DNA from: a virus
Reading direction: 5' to 3' (one strand)
IMG/VR virus record: IMGVR_UViG_3300047552_000036
Location: 1-22,144 of that record
DNA length: 22,144 nucleotides
Shown: positions 11,465-18,786 of the stretch, one piece after another
Numbering within the stretch: the stretch's first letter is position 1
Layout of the letters: each line of letters starts with the position of its first letter
Position numbers and translations under genes: made by a program
Notes under the pieces: generated by a model
What the model saw: the letters and a program-made list of their open reading frames with translations, nothing else
What the model was told of the DNA's origin: nothing
Databases searched by the model: none

Positions 11465-12410
11465 ACTCACTTCGGACACGATGCTGTCCTGCTCCCAACT
11501 GCCTGCCATCATGGGTCATTCCAAGTGGGCAAGCGCCAATGACACCCTGTCGTTCTGCATGAAGGCAATTCAAGGCGAAGACCCACGCACACCAGCAGGC
11601 GAAGCCGCTGACTGGGGCAATGCACTGGAGGAATCAATCATCAAAGAGATGGTCAAGCGCCTTGGTCTGGCTGACTACCAGATGCCTGACGTTGCTTTCA
11701 AGCACCCTGAGTTGCCACTTGCTGCCAGTGCTGACGCTATTGGCTTGTGTCCTATTGACGGCCTTGTGGTCAAGAACGACCCAAGCAAAGGCATCTATGT
11801 CGTCGGCGCAGATGAAATCATCCTGACAGGCAATGGCATCCTTGAATCCAAGCTGACCAAAATGGGTCCAGAAGACACGCTCCCTCTGTATCGTGGTCCT
11901 ATCCAAGTGCAAGGTGTGATGATGTGTACTGGCCTGCGTTGGGCAGCGATTGGCTGTCTGTACTCAGGTGTCGAGTTGCGTATTTACTTGTTTGCACCAC
12001 ACGAAAAGACAATGGACTCCATCTGGAATGCTGCCATTGACTTTGAATCACGCCTTGAGAACTTCCGTCAAACAGGTGAGCCTGCTTGGTATCCACCACA
12101 AGACAGCAAGGATGCTGATCGCGTGTGGCCTAACGCCAAAGATGAAGACATCGACTTGGGTGACGATGCCGAAGGTATTGCCAGCGCCATTGTTGGATTG
12201 AAGACTGAGATCAAGAAGATGGAGGAGCAGGTGGCTGAGAAAGAAGTCAAGCTCAAGACCATGATGCAAGAGTTCAGCAGCGCCAAGTGTGGCAAGTGGC
12301 AAATCAAATGGCCTATGCGTCACTTCAAAGCACAACCAGAGAAGGTTACACCAGCCAAGGAAGCCTACTCAATCCGTCAATCCACCCTCACTATTAAGGA
12401 AACAAAATGA
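11457..12410 (+). CDS. YqaJ/lambda-type recombination exonuclease
   Basis: A 317-residue protein with the PD-(D/E)XK nuclease order of the family: WGNALEESI with Glu58/59, AASADAIG with Asp93, ILESKLTK with Glu130 and Lys132, and IQVQGVMMC with the Gln150-x-Gln152 motif. Such enzymes trim one DNA strand from ends so that an annealing protein can pair the remaining one. The direct neighbour is an Erf annealing protein, joined by an ATGA overlap, as in lambda Exo/Bet or Erf modules. A helical C-terminal extension (IKKMEEQVAEKEVKLK) follows the nuclease core. The ATG at 11457 is the natural start; a longer frame runs through the previous gene. Confidence 0.88.
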   Translation: MPKLTSDTMLSCSQLPAIMGHSKWASANDTLSFCMKAIQGEDPRTPAGEAADWGNALEESIIKEMVKRLGLADYQMPDVAFKHPELPLAASADAIGLCPIDGLVVKNDPSKGIYVVGADEIILTGNGILESKLTKMGPEDTLPLYRGPIQVQGVMMCTGLRWAAIGCLYSGVELRIYLFAPHEKTMDSIWNAAIDFESRLENFRQTGEPAWYPPQDSKDADRVWPNAKDEDIDLGDDAEGIASAIVGLKTEIKKMEEQVAEKEVKLKTMMQEFSSAKCGKWQIKWPMRHFKAQPEKVTPAKEAYSIRQSTLTIKETK

Positions 12411-13156
12411 AAAACATCGCATCAGCCTTGGTCAAGGCACAACGTCAGTTCGGTCCAGCACTGAAGACATCCACCAACCCACACTTCCGTAGCAAATACG
12501 CTGATCTGTCAGCCTGTATTGAAGCTGTCATTGACGCACTAAATGACAATGGCATCTTTTTGCTGCAAAAAAATTACGACTGTTCAAACGGCATCATGTG
12601 CGAGACAGTGTTTGTGCATGAGTCTGGCGAGATGCTGGAGTGTGGCATTGTCCACTTCCCTGCTGTCAAGCAAGACCCACAAGGCTATGCCTCTGCTCTG
12701 ACTTACGCTCGTCGCTACTCATTGATGGCAGCTTGTGGCATTGCACCAGAAGATGACGATGGCAATGCTGGTAGTCGCGGCAAGTTCGTTGCACCAAATC
12801 CATTGGACAACGTGAAGCCAGGTGCTGTTGTTCAGGTTGAATCACCAAAGGTTATGCAAAACATTGCAAGCAACAAGCCTGTTTATACATTGACCATACC
12901 AGGCAAAGAGCCACGCTTGTACGAGACATCTGACACCTACATGAAAGGCACGATTGAGTTGCGCGACAAGGTAGAGAAGTCAGCAATGGCAGCGCGTACC
13001 AAGATGACTAAGTTGCGTGAGTTGCGTGAAGCAAACGATGCACAGATCGACAAGATTGATGTGCAACATAAGGCAGCTCTAGTGGCTGATTACAACCTGC
13101 GTCTGAAGCGTTTGGGCGCATCACTCAATGAAGGAGAGCAAGATGGAGAGCAGTGA
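12407..13156 (+). CDS. erf: Erf-family single-strand annealing protein
   Basis: The 249-residue protein has the Erf core in its first 120 residues: IASALVKAQRQFGPALKTST, NPHFRSKYADLSACIEA, then a strand-rich part and QGYASALTYARRYSLMAACGI, ending EDDDGNAGS. Erf proteins form rings on single-stranded DNA and anneal matching strands, which can make circles from linear phage DNA. The C-terminal half is a variable linker followed by a long charged helix (DKVEKSAMAARTKMTKLREL...). It starts by ATGA overlap with the exonuclease. The SSB-like protein at 3714 could be a third partner. Confidence 0.9.
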   Translation: MKNIASALVKAQRQFGPALKTSTNPHFRSKYADLSACIEAVIDALNDNGIFLLQKNYDCSNGIMCETVFVHESGEMLECGIVHFPAVKQDPQGYASALTYARRYSLMAACGIAPEDDDGNAGSRGKFVAPNPLDNVKPGAVVQVESPKVMQNIASNKPVYTLTIPGKEPRLYETSDTYMKGTIELRDKVEKSAMAARTKMTKLRELREANDAQIDKIDVQHKAALVADYNLRLKRLGASLNEGEQDGEQ

Positions 13157-13259
13157 TTGGGCCAAGCTGGATGAGGAATACCAGTTGTATTGCAACCAAT
13201 GCCAAGCACAGGGACGAGTCCCTGTTGACTTCCATACTTGGTTGCTTGGTGAAGATTAA
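13143..13259 (+). CDS. 38-residue micro-protein after erf
   Basis: Translation gives MESSDWAKLDEEYQLYCNQC, then QAQGRVPVDFHTWLLGED. The ATG at 13143 has AAGGAG about 8 nt upstream, inside the erf end, and overlaps erf by 14 bp. I recall similar short proteins with an EEYQxYC...FHxWL pattern beside recombination genes in other phages. The stop overlaps the stop of the oppositely read endolysin by 4 bp. Function unknown. Confidence 0.75.
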   Translation: MESSDWAKLDEEYQLYCNQCQAQGRVPVDFHTWLLGED

Positions 13260-13915
13260 ATGATAGCTAGGACTGCCTTGTACCGTTTCTCACGGTCTGG
13301 CAGTCCAATAGTTCCACCGTTGATCTTCTTTGTTAGACCAACAAAGTCATCTGCATCAGCAAGTGGACCACACTTGTTGACAGACCAGAACCAAGCAGCA
13401 GACAAAGCTGCAAACTCAGGCTCAAGTAGTTTGTCAGGGTTGCTAACACAGTCAACACCACACGCTTTTGAGAAGCGAGTCACATTGTCACGGCCTGTCA
13501 ATTGCTTCAGACCTCTGCCGCGAAACGCCCACCCATCACCAGATTCAGCAGGTCCGTTGCCCATACGACCCGAGTAAACCAAGTTGGCAATCAACTCAGG
13601 TTTTCCAGCAATGTTATTGGCAACAGCAGTTGGAGTCAGTTTGCCTTGTGCATCTTTGACTGGCTTCTTATCTGCGCCAAGCACAGCAAAACGATTAGGC
13701 CAACAAGCAGCAAGAGTCGAAGCGCGGTAGTTAAGGTTTTCAACAAGCATCGTATATCCACCAGACTCATGCGCGGTCTGCGCCAGCCAAGCAGCAACTT
13801 GCTTTGGAGTGTTGATTTCAAACCTAGCCAATGCGCTTTGCACATGAGCCAGCCATTTGTCAGCAACTTCACGCTTGATACCAGCAGCAACTAGATGCTC
13901 AATCTGTGGTGTCAT
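13256..13915 (-). CDS. Endolysin, glycoside hydrolase family 19 type
   Basis: A 219-residue protein with the GH19 order: VAAWLAQTAHESGGY with the catalytic Glu50, LNYRAST, then LVYSGRMGNGPAESGDGWAFRGRGLKQLTGR with the second acidic region, and AAWFWSVNKCGPLAD and INGGTIGLPDR near the end. Such proteins cut the glycan of peptidoglycan and release the virions. No signal peptide is visible, so it needs the holin. Its ATG overlaps the holin stop as ATGA. Being last in the late block, it meets the rightward operon tail to tail. Confidence 0.93.
   Translation of the reverse strand: MTPQIEHLVAAGIKREVADKWLAHVQSALARFEINTPKQVAAWLAQTAHESGGYTMLVENLNYRASTLAACWPNRFAVLGADKKPVKDAQGKLTPTAVANNIAGKPELIANLVYSGRMGNGPAESGDGWAFRGRGLKQLTGRDNVTRFSKACGVDCVSNPDKLLEPEFAALSAAWFWSVNKCGPLADADDFVGLTKKINGGTIGLPDREKRYKAVLAII
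13270..13306. other. Nested hairpin at the convergent gene ends
   Basis: Perfect 8-bp arms GGACTGCC (13270-13277) and GGCAGTCC (13299-13306) enclose a second perfect stem, ACCGT (13282-13286) with ACGGT (13292-13296), and a 5-nt loop. It lies in the last codons of the endolysin and 11 bp after the rightward operon. No T-tract follows, so it is not a standard terminator, but it could slow or stop RNA polymerase or protect the RNA end. Confidence 0.5.
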
Positions 13916-14400
13916 TTGTCACCTGCCATTTCTTTTTGCTTCTTGTCCACGTCTTCTTGGCTCTTATTGCTGGAGCCGTAGAAGAAACGAATCAAAGAGT
14001 TCACAGCAGTACCAATCAGGAAACCCAAGATGATGTTGATGAAGTCTCTGTTGCGGTTCTCAATAGGAGCAAACGACACGATGAAGAAGTAGGCAAACGA
14101 CACAATGGTAATGAACCATGCGTACATCTGAGTGAACTTCTTTGTGCTGTCATCTTGCATATACATATCAGTCGCACGTTGAGTAGACTTCTCATCCAAC
14201 TCAGCCATGAACTCGGCGTGACGGTTGGCTTCTTCTTGCAGCTTTGCGTTGTACTCAGGCGTTGCTTCACCCTCTGGCTTCAACTCAATGCCGAGCTTTT
14301 GTTGGACAGCATCCACACCTTTTTCAATCACTTGGTCCGCTACTTTGTGCATCCCGTTGTTGATTAGGTTCGACACGATTCCCGCTACGATTGGCAACAT
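13912..14400 (-). CDS. Holin-like membrane protein
   Basis: The 162-residue protein has a helical N-terminus (GIVSNLINNGMHKVADQVIEK), a charged middle, then two membrane spans: AWFITIVSFAYFFIVSF and INIILGFLIGTAVNSLIRFF. The latter ends FFYGSSNKSQ, a join that is frequent in phage holins of the GTA/3TM type. A charged tail follows. A holin opens the inner membrane for the endolysin, its direct downstream neighbour. AGGAAAAGT before the ATG at 14400 is a usable ribosome site. The first 77 bp lie inside the preceding gene. Confidence 0.75.
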   Translation of the reverse strand: MLPIVAGIVSNLINNGMHKVADQVIEKGVDAVQQKLGIELKPEGEATPEYNAKLQEEANRHAEFMAELDEKSTQRATDMYMQDDSTKKFTQMYAWFITIVSFAYFFIVSFAPIENRNRDFINIILGFLIGTAVNSLIRFFYGSSNKSQEDVDKKQKEMAGDK

Positions 14401-14683
14401 ACTTTTCCTTCCTTAGTTCATCTTTCAATTTCTTCACTTGCCTGATTTCATGCTGAATCTCAGACCTCAATTTCATGTAGTCAACAAGAACCAGCATTGA
14501 TACTGGCAATGCCAAGAACAACACAATGGACAGAGTAACTACGCCAACAACAAACCAGCGCGTGTCTTCTCTAGCCATCCTAGCAACAGCATTAACCCCC
14601 ACATCCACAGAATTAGAAGTAAAACTAGAGCCGAAGCCACCGCCCGATCTATTCTGTGATTGCGTAGGAGTTCGCGTTGCCAC
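14324..14683 (-). CDS. Small membrane and coiled-coil protein, possible spanin-like lysis protein
   Basis: A frame of 119 residues from a GTG at 14683: a Gly/Ser-rich N-terminus, one membrane span (WFVVGVVTLSIVLFLALPVSMLVLV), then a charged helix (KLRSEIQHEIRQVKKLKDELRKE) and a polar tail. One span followed by a coiled coil is the layout of inner-membrane spanins, but no partner with a lipobox Cys is found. It overlaps the gene before it by 145 bp and the holin by 77 bp. The start is uncertain; an ATG at 14578 would shorten the overlap to 40 bp and keep the span. Confidence 0.6.
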   Translation of the reverse strand: MATRTPTQSQNRSGGGFGSSFTSNSVDVGVNAVARMAREDTRWFVVGVVTLSIVLFLALPVSMLVLVDYMKLRSEIQHEIRQVKKLKDELRKEKYVANRSGNRVEPNQQRDAQSSGPSD

Positions 14684-15315
14684 TTTGCATCTCTTTCATT
14701 CTTTCGTTTGAGCTGCCTAGCAAACTCTTGTTCTTCCAAGATTAGGTCGTACATCTCAAGAAACCTGCTGTATATGGCACGAAGTTCTTTCGGCGCATAG
14801 ACCATTGCTTCCCTGATTTGAACAGTCATGTTCTCAAGCTGAAGCTCGATCTCAACCCTGTCAATCGCACTGTCTTCAATTGTTGTTGTCGTTTTGGAGA
14901 TTTCTTCCAACTCAAGACAGTGTGCTTTTAAGTTTCTTCTGATCTCAAAAAATGTTTTCAGTTGTTCACATACTTGGTGGATAGCCTGTGTCTGATACTC
15001 CTCATAAGAAAGCTCATGCTTTGACTCGCGTTTACTTTTCTCCTTCTGCGCTGTAACTGCTTTCGCCACTGTTGCTGGCGCTGGTGTTGCGACTGTGGAA
15101 TTGGATGGCTTGGCTGGTTGCTTGCCAAATAGACCAAGAATCCACGACCATAGGCCAGTGACTTCCTTGTAGATTGCTTTAGCGTCACCGATTCCTTTTT
15201 CAACAGTAGACTTGAGCTTGCTAATCTCAGCCTTCCCTTCAGACAGCATCTCACAACCTTTGCGGACTGCCGCAACTGCTGCTTGCGCTGCCATGAGAAG
15301 GGAAATTGGGTCCAC
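14539..15315 (-). CDS. Phage protein with central coiled coil and C-terminal membrane spans
   Basis: A 258-residue protein from a GTG at 15315. It begins MDPISLLMAAQAAVAAVRKG and has a KLKSTVEKGIGDAK segment that resembles a family I recall from aquatic podophages, of unknown role. A short hydrophobic LWSWILGLFG, a Pro/Ala/Lys-rich linker and a long helical region follow. The end has a strong membrane segment (VASALVLLLILWMWGLMLLLGW). The GTG follows the previous stop after one base. Its last 145 bp also code in another frame. It may be part of the lysis cluster or a virion protein. Confidence 0.65.
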   Translation of the reverse strand: MDPISLLMAAQAAVAAVRKGCEMLSEGKAEISKLKSTVEKGIGDAKAIYKEVTGLWSWILGLFGKQPAKPSNSTVATPAPATVAKAVTAQKEKSKRESKHELSYEEYQTQAIHQVCEQLKTFFEIRRNLKAHCLELEEISKTTTTIEDSAIDRVEIELQLENMTVQIREAMVYAPKELRAIYSRFLEMYDLILEEQEFARQLKRKNERDAKWQRELLRNHRIDRAVASALVLLLILWMWGLMLLLGWLEKTRAGLLLA

Positions 15316-15316
15316 A

Positions 15317-15496
15317 TCATTTCATGTGAGTGATGGTTGACCAGATAACACCAGCCATACTGACAGTCAAGATACCAAATGCCTTGATGATGATTGCTTC
15401 AAGACGTTTGAGCCTGGCATTGATCTGCTCATAGCGCATGGCACACACTTCTTCATGTGTGTTCAGACGAGCATCTGTTGCGTCAATAGTTGTCAT
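15317..15496 (-). CDS. 59-residue XhlA-like membrane protein
   Basis: Translation gives MTTIDATDARLNTHEEVCAM, then a helix with EQINARLKRLEAIIIKAFG and one membrane span (ILTVSMAGVIWSTI) before a short HMK end. A coiled coil followed by one span is the layout of XhlA-type hemolysin/holin helper proteins. The ATG at 15496 overlaps the previous TGA as ATGA. Its place at the head of the lysis cluster supports a helper role, but that is inference. Confidence 0.75.
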   Translation of the reverse strand: MTTIDATDARLNTHEEVCAMRYEQINARLKRLEAIIIKAFGILTVSMAGVIWSTITHMK

Positions 15497-16023
15497 GCTT
15501 CAGGCCATCCTTGTGCAGAAACAACAACAACTAATTCCTCAACAGTAGAGCAACCAGCAATGGCAGTCTCTAAGCGATTAGCCTTTGTGATGATTGCAGC
15601 ACGTTTAGCTACAACAGCATCAGGAATTGCAACATCACGCTCAACCTTACGGACAACCATCCAATCAGTCTGAGACAGCAACTTGCCAGCAGTGTCTTTG
15701 ATTTGAGCAATCCACTGTGACTTCAAGCCTTTGTAGATCACTTGCTCGTCAGTATCAACCATGCTTTCAGTCTCAGCGTCATAGCGTTGCACCATAAAAG
15801 GTGTGCCGTCTGCTTTAACTTCTAAGCGGTCTTCAAGCTGCTTTGGTGAGTTCACGCCCCAGTAGAAACGTTGGTCATAAACAGGCGCATCATCTTCTTC
15901 TGTGATACCAATTGCAGCTCGTTCCTCTGGTGAGGCAAGGCGCAGCCAGTTGGCAGGATAAGAAATTTCATTGCACTCAAATGGAGTGTCAATGGCTAGT
16001 GGTTTTCCGTTTATTTTGAACAT
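15493..16023 (-). CDS. Tail-fibre-assembly-type protein
   Basis: The 176-residue protein starts MFKINGKPLAIDTPFECN, contains PANWLRLASPEERAAIGI and ends in the region LLSQTDWMVVRKVERDVAIP, then RLETAIAGCSTVEEL and SAQGWPE. The SQTDWMVVRKxER block is a feature of phage proteins encoded after tail fibres, often annotated as tail assembly proteins or chaperones. It sits two genes after the large tail protein, with an HNH gene between, which fits that idea. The ATG at 16023 shares a base with the upstream stop (TAATG). Confidence 0.7.
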   Translation of the reverse strand: MFKINGKPLAIDTPFECNEISYPANWLRLASPEERAAIGITEEDDAPVYDQRFYWGVNSPKQLEDRLEVKADGTPFMVQRYDAETESMVDTDEQVIYKGLKSQWIAQIKDTAGKLLSQTDWMVVRKVERDVAIPDAVVAKRAAIITKANRLETAIAGCSTVEELVVVVSAQGWPEA

Positions 16024-16499
16024 TACTGAACCTCGTAAGAGTTGTGTTTAATCATATTTTCTTTGGCTGGCAAGTATTGAAGATTGTTTTCAACGTGCAA
16101 GCCAGAAACATACTTTCCGCGCAGAGGGATTATGTGGTCAACGTGGTGTCCGTCAGGTCGATTTACGTATATCTCTCTGATCTTGTCCATATCCGCCCAT
16201 GATGGTCGTTGACGGATTTCTGCAATCTCGCGCATACGGCTGTGAAATCTTGCATACCCTTTTGTTCTTGACTGGCCATGCTTTATATTTGCCTTGCCTT
16301 GTAATGGACATGACACCTCAATGCGATAACAGCCACATGACTTCGTATGCCCTGTGCGCAATTTCTTTCCATCAACGCATACGTTTTTTCCACACGCACA
16401 AACACAATTCCATGCAGCACGAGTGCCAACGTTATCGGCGCGACTAACAACAGTCAGCCGATTAAATGTTTGTCCTGTAATGTTGATTAGCTTTCCCAT
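16023..16499 (-). CDS. HNH endonuclease with N-terminal zinc-binding part
   Basis: A 158-residue protein starting MGKLINITGQTFNRLTVVSR. Cys32, Cys34, Cys36 and the later SCGC (Cys55, Cys57) form a likely zinc site of the kind found before many phage HNH domains. The HNH core follows: GHHVDHIIPLRGKYVSGLHV with the His-Asp-His centre, ENNLQYLPAKENM with the Asn. Homing endonucleases of this kind insert between phage genes. It lies between the large tail protein and the tail-assembly-type gene. The ATG at 16499 begins one base after the upstream stop and is preferred to a frame from 16547. Confidence 0.88.
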   Translation of the reverse strand: MGKLINITGQTFNRLTVVSRADNVGTRAAWNCVCACGKNVCVDGKKLRTGHTKSCGCYRIEVSCPLQGKANIKHGQSRTKGYARFHSRMREIAEIRQRPSWADMDKIREIYVNRPDGHHVDHIIPLRGKYVSGLHVENNLQYLPAKENMIKHNSYEVQ

Positions 16500-16500
16500 A

Positions 16501-18786
16501 TCAACGCGCCAGACTATTCTTAAATGGTGCATCTGCCCAAGCAGCATAAATCCAAGTGCCTGAGAATCCTGAATTACGCATCTTGAATCCGTTTGAAAGA
16601 ATATCCAAATCTGTCACTGTTGATTCAGCGTTTGAAAGGTTTGGATACAACTCAGCGCCAACAACGTTGTAAGTGTTTCGCACAGTGTCCCACATAATCC
16701 AATTGCTTGTGCTGTCTGTACGCTTCAACATAACTAGCTTTGGCAAGAACCCTGTGAAAACAAACGCTCCGTCTGCCGAGCCGTTCATTGTCACGCTTCC
16801 GAACTTGGAGTAGCCAGCGACTTCTGCGAATAGGTAAGCAACGTAGGTTACACCATTGCTATTGCTGTCTGACCCACTGCCAAGCGTAAACTGTGTGCTG
16901 GTTGGCGAAGTGTTGTTCCAGTAAACACTGCTTGCAAAAACAGCATTGGTTAGGTTTAGATAGACTGCGCTCGTATTGCCAAGAGATGTGTGATAGGCAG
17001 TCCAGTTTGATGTGCCACTTCTTGCTTTCACAAAAATCATCTTTGGCGCAACACCAAGAGAGTGTGCCACGTTTTGCGTTGAGCCGTTACCCGTATAGGT
17101 CACAATGTCAAAGCCAGAGGTGATTGATTCTTTCCAGAGCCAATTTACAAACGGATATGTGTTATCAAATGAACCATTAACACTCAAACCATCTGAGTTG
17201 AACGATGTAACACCACTGCCAGCAGCTTCTGCCGAGGTAGAGTTTGATTTCAGGTAATTGCCAATTCCAGTAACGGAGTTGACAAGAATATGATTACCAC
17301 CGCCAGATGTTCTGTTTTTCCACCAAACAAAATCAGGCTGAAACCCAATTCCAGAAACACTTTGAACACCGCCGTTTCCAGTTATAAGTGCAACATCAAA
17401 ATACTGGTTGCCCTTCTTGATAGTCGCATCAGGCAAGTTCTGCGTGTTCAGCGCCTTGAAGCCTGTGGGTGGTGTGTAGGCGAAGGGGCGTTGGCCGAAG
17501 TTGATTGATCCACTCCATGACGGAGTTCCCCCGCCACCGTTACTAAATGCAGGAAAAAATGCTCCTACTAAACCAGTTGTAGCAGCTCCTTGGCTTACAT
17601 TGTTTTTATAAAAGGTAAGTGTTCCAGCATCCATGTCAAGAGCTATACCAATTACATCATTAGTCGTGTATGTAGCGCCATACGAAGATGCAGTACCGCC
17701 AATGAACTTCTGACCACTATTACCGTAATAGTAATAAGCATTGGCAGATGTGTACGTATCTAATCCGCCACCATTGATAACACCTATCATTGGAGTAGGA
17801 GTAGCTCCGACAGAACTAACGGTTGTCTCCCAATACCATTTCCCTGACGAAACGCCGATTGTTGTTTCGTTTACATCAAGTGCGGCAGTTTGAGAAAACG
17901 TCAGGTTTGCGTTACTGGTTGATGCGCCAGACGATTTCCAGATCGGATTCAAAACCGCATAATTCCCACGCCCATTCCCACCATCAGCGTAAGGCGTTGG
18001 CACGTCCAGCATTGAGTCGTAGGTAGCACCAGCAGTCACGCTGATGTTGTTAGGTGTCCAGTTGTTGCCGTTGCCAGAGTAGTCCTTGCCAATGGTGGCT
18101 GCGGTGTTGTTGCTGTTGTCTGAGAAGTTCAGATAAAAGCCGTTTGTGCCGTATGTGCCAGCGTACTTCTTGGGCTTCCACACACCAGTGACTGCATCGG
18201 TTTCACCGAAGCTGCTAGGTGTCAGGGCTTGACCGTCGATGAAGTTGACTTCGGTTAGGTAGCCGTCAAAGAACGTGTCAGTCAAATTTGTGGTGTTGTT
18301 TCCAATAGTGTGTCTATTGGTTGTGTTTACCCACGATGCAAGACTTGAAGACGGGTCGGTTGATGTTGAAAACGCAGTGATGCGACTGCCGTTCAAATAG
18401 AGACGAACCCTATCCGATGCGGTGGCGTTGGTGCTGTCATAGGTAAGAACAACGTGATACCACGCAGATGGGTCTCGCAGTACTTGCGTTGTGGTCTTAT
18501 TCCAAACCTGTCCAGTCCCGTCGTTGTACTGGTAGCTTTGAAGAGTGTCGCCTGCAAACAGAAGAAGCGTGAAGCCGCCTGTTGGCGGTTTGTACGCGCC
18601 AAATAACATTCCACTATTCAGGATGCCGCGCTTGACCCAACCACTCCAAGTCCAAGTTGTTTGGTTGGTTGCGCTTGCTGGTGTCCGATTGAAATACGCT
18701 GAAGCACTTGAACGCAGACGCACAGAACGGCTGATCTGGTAGCCATCCTCACCCATCAGCAGTGGTGTTGAATTGATTACGCTCAT
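16501..18786 (-). CDS. Large tail protein with LamG/concanavalin-like and SPRY-like domains
   Basis: The 761-residue protein starts MSVINSTPLLMGEDGYQIS. Residues up to about 200 form a LamG-type jelly-roll: SGWVKRG, DRVRLYLNG, then GYLTEVNFIDGQAL. After a linker (YSGNGNNWTPNN) comes a SPRY-like domain with SGKWYWETTV and GIALDMDAGTLTFYKN. The C-terminal third repeats a related pattern (VTYTGNGSTQNVAHSLGVAPKMIFVK). Such domains bind sugars or proteins, so it is likely a receptor-binding or tail-fibre tip protein. The ATG at 18786 overlaps the upstream TGA as ATGA; a longer frame to 18906 adds a Cys-rich piece that is an artefact of the upstream gene. Confidence 0.78.
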   Translation of the reverse strand: MSVINSTPLLMGEDGYQISRSVRLRSSASAYFNRTPASATNQTTWTWSGWVKRGILNSGMLFGAYKPPTGGFTLLLFAGDTLQSYQYNDGTGQVWNKTTTQVLRDPSAWYHVVLTYDSTNATASDRVRLYLNGSRITAFSTSTDPSSSLASWVNTTNRHTIGNNTTNLTDTFFDGYLTEVNFIDGQALTPSSFGETDAVTGVWKPKKYAGTYGTNGFYLNFSDNSNNTAATIGKDYSGNGNNWTPNNISVTAGATYDSMLDVPTPYADGGNGRGNYAVLNPIWKSSGASTSNANLTFSQTAALDVNETTIGVSSGKWYWETTVSSVGATPTPMIGVINGGGLDTYTSANAYYYYGNSGQKFIGGTASSYGATYTTNDVIGIALDMDAGTLTFYKNNVSQGAATTGLVGAFFPAFSNGGGGTPSWSGSINFGQRPFAYTPPTGFKALNTQNLPDATIKKGNQYFDVALITGNGGVQSVSGIGFQPDFVWWKNRTSGGGNHILVNSVTGIGNYLKSNSTSAEAAGSGVTSFNSDGLSVNGSFDNTYPFVNWLWKESITSGFDIVTYTGNGSTQNVAHSLGVAPKMIFVKARSGTSNWTAYHTSLGNTSAVYLNLTNAVFASSVYWNNTSPTSTQFTLGSGSDSNSNGVTYVAYLFAEVAGYSKFGSVTMNGSADGAFVFTGFLPKLVMLKRTDSTSNWIMWDTVRNTYNVVGAELYPNLSNAESTVTDLDILSNGFKMRNSGFSGTWIYAAWADAPFKNSLAR

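Noticed and set aside
11634-12335. Minus-strand ORFs opposite the exonuclease gene
   Set aside because: They are mirror frames of a gene with clear nuclease motifs and show no protein family features.
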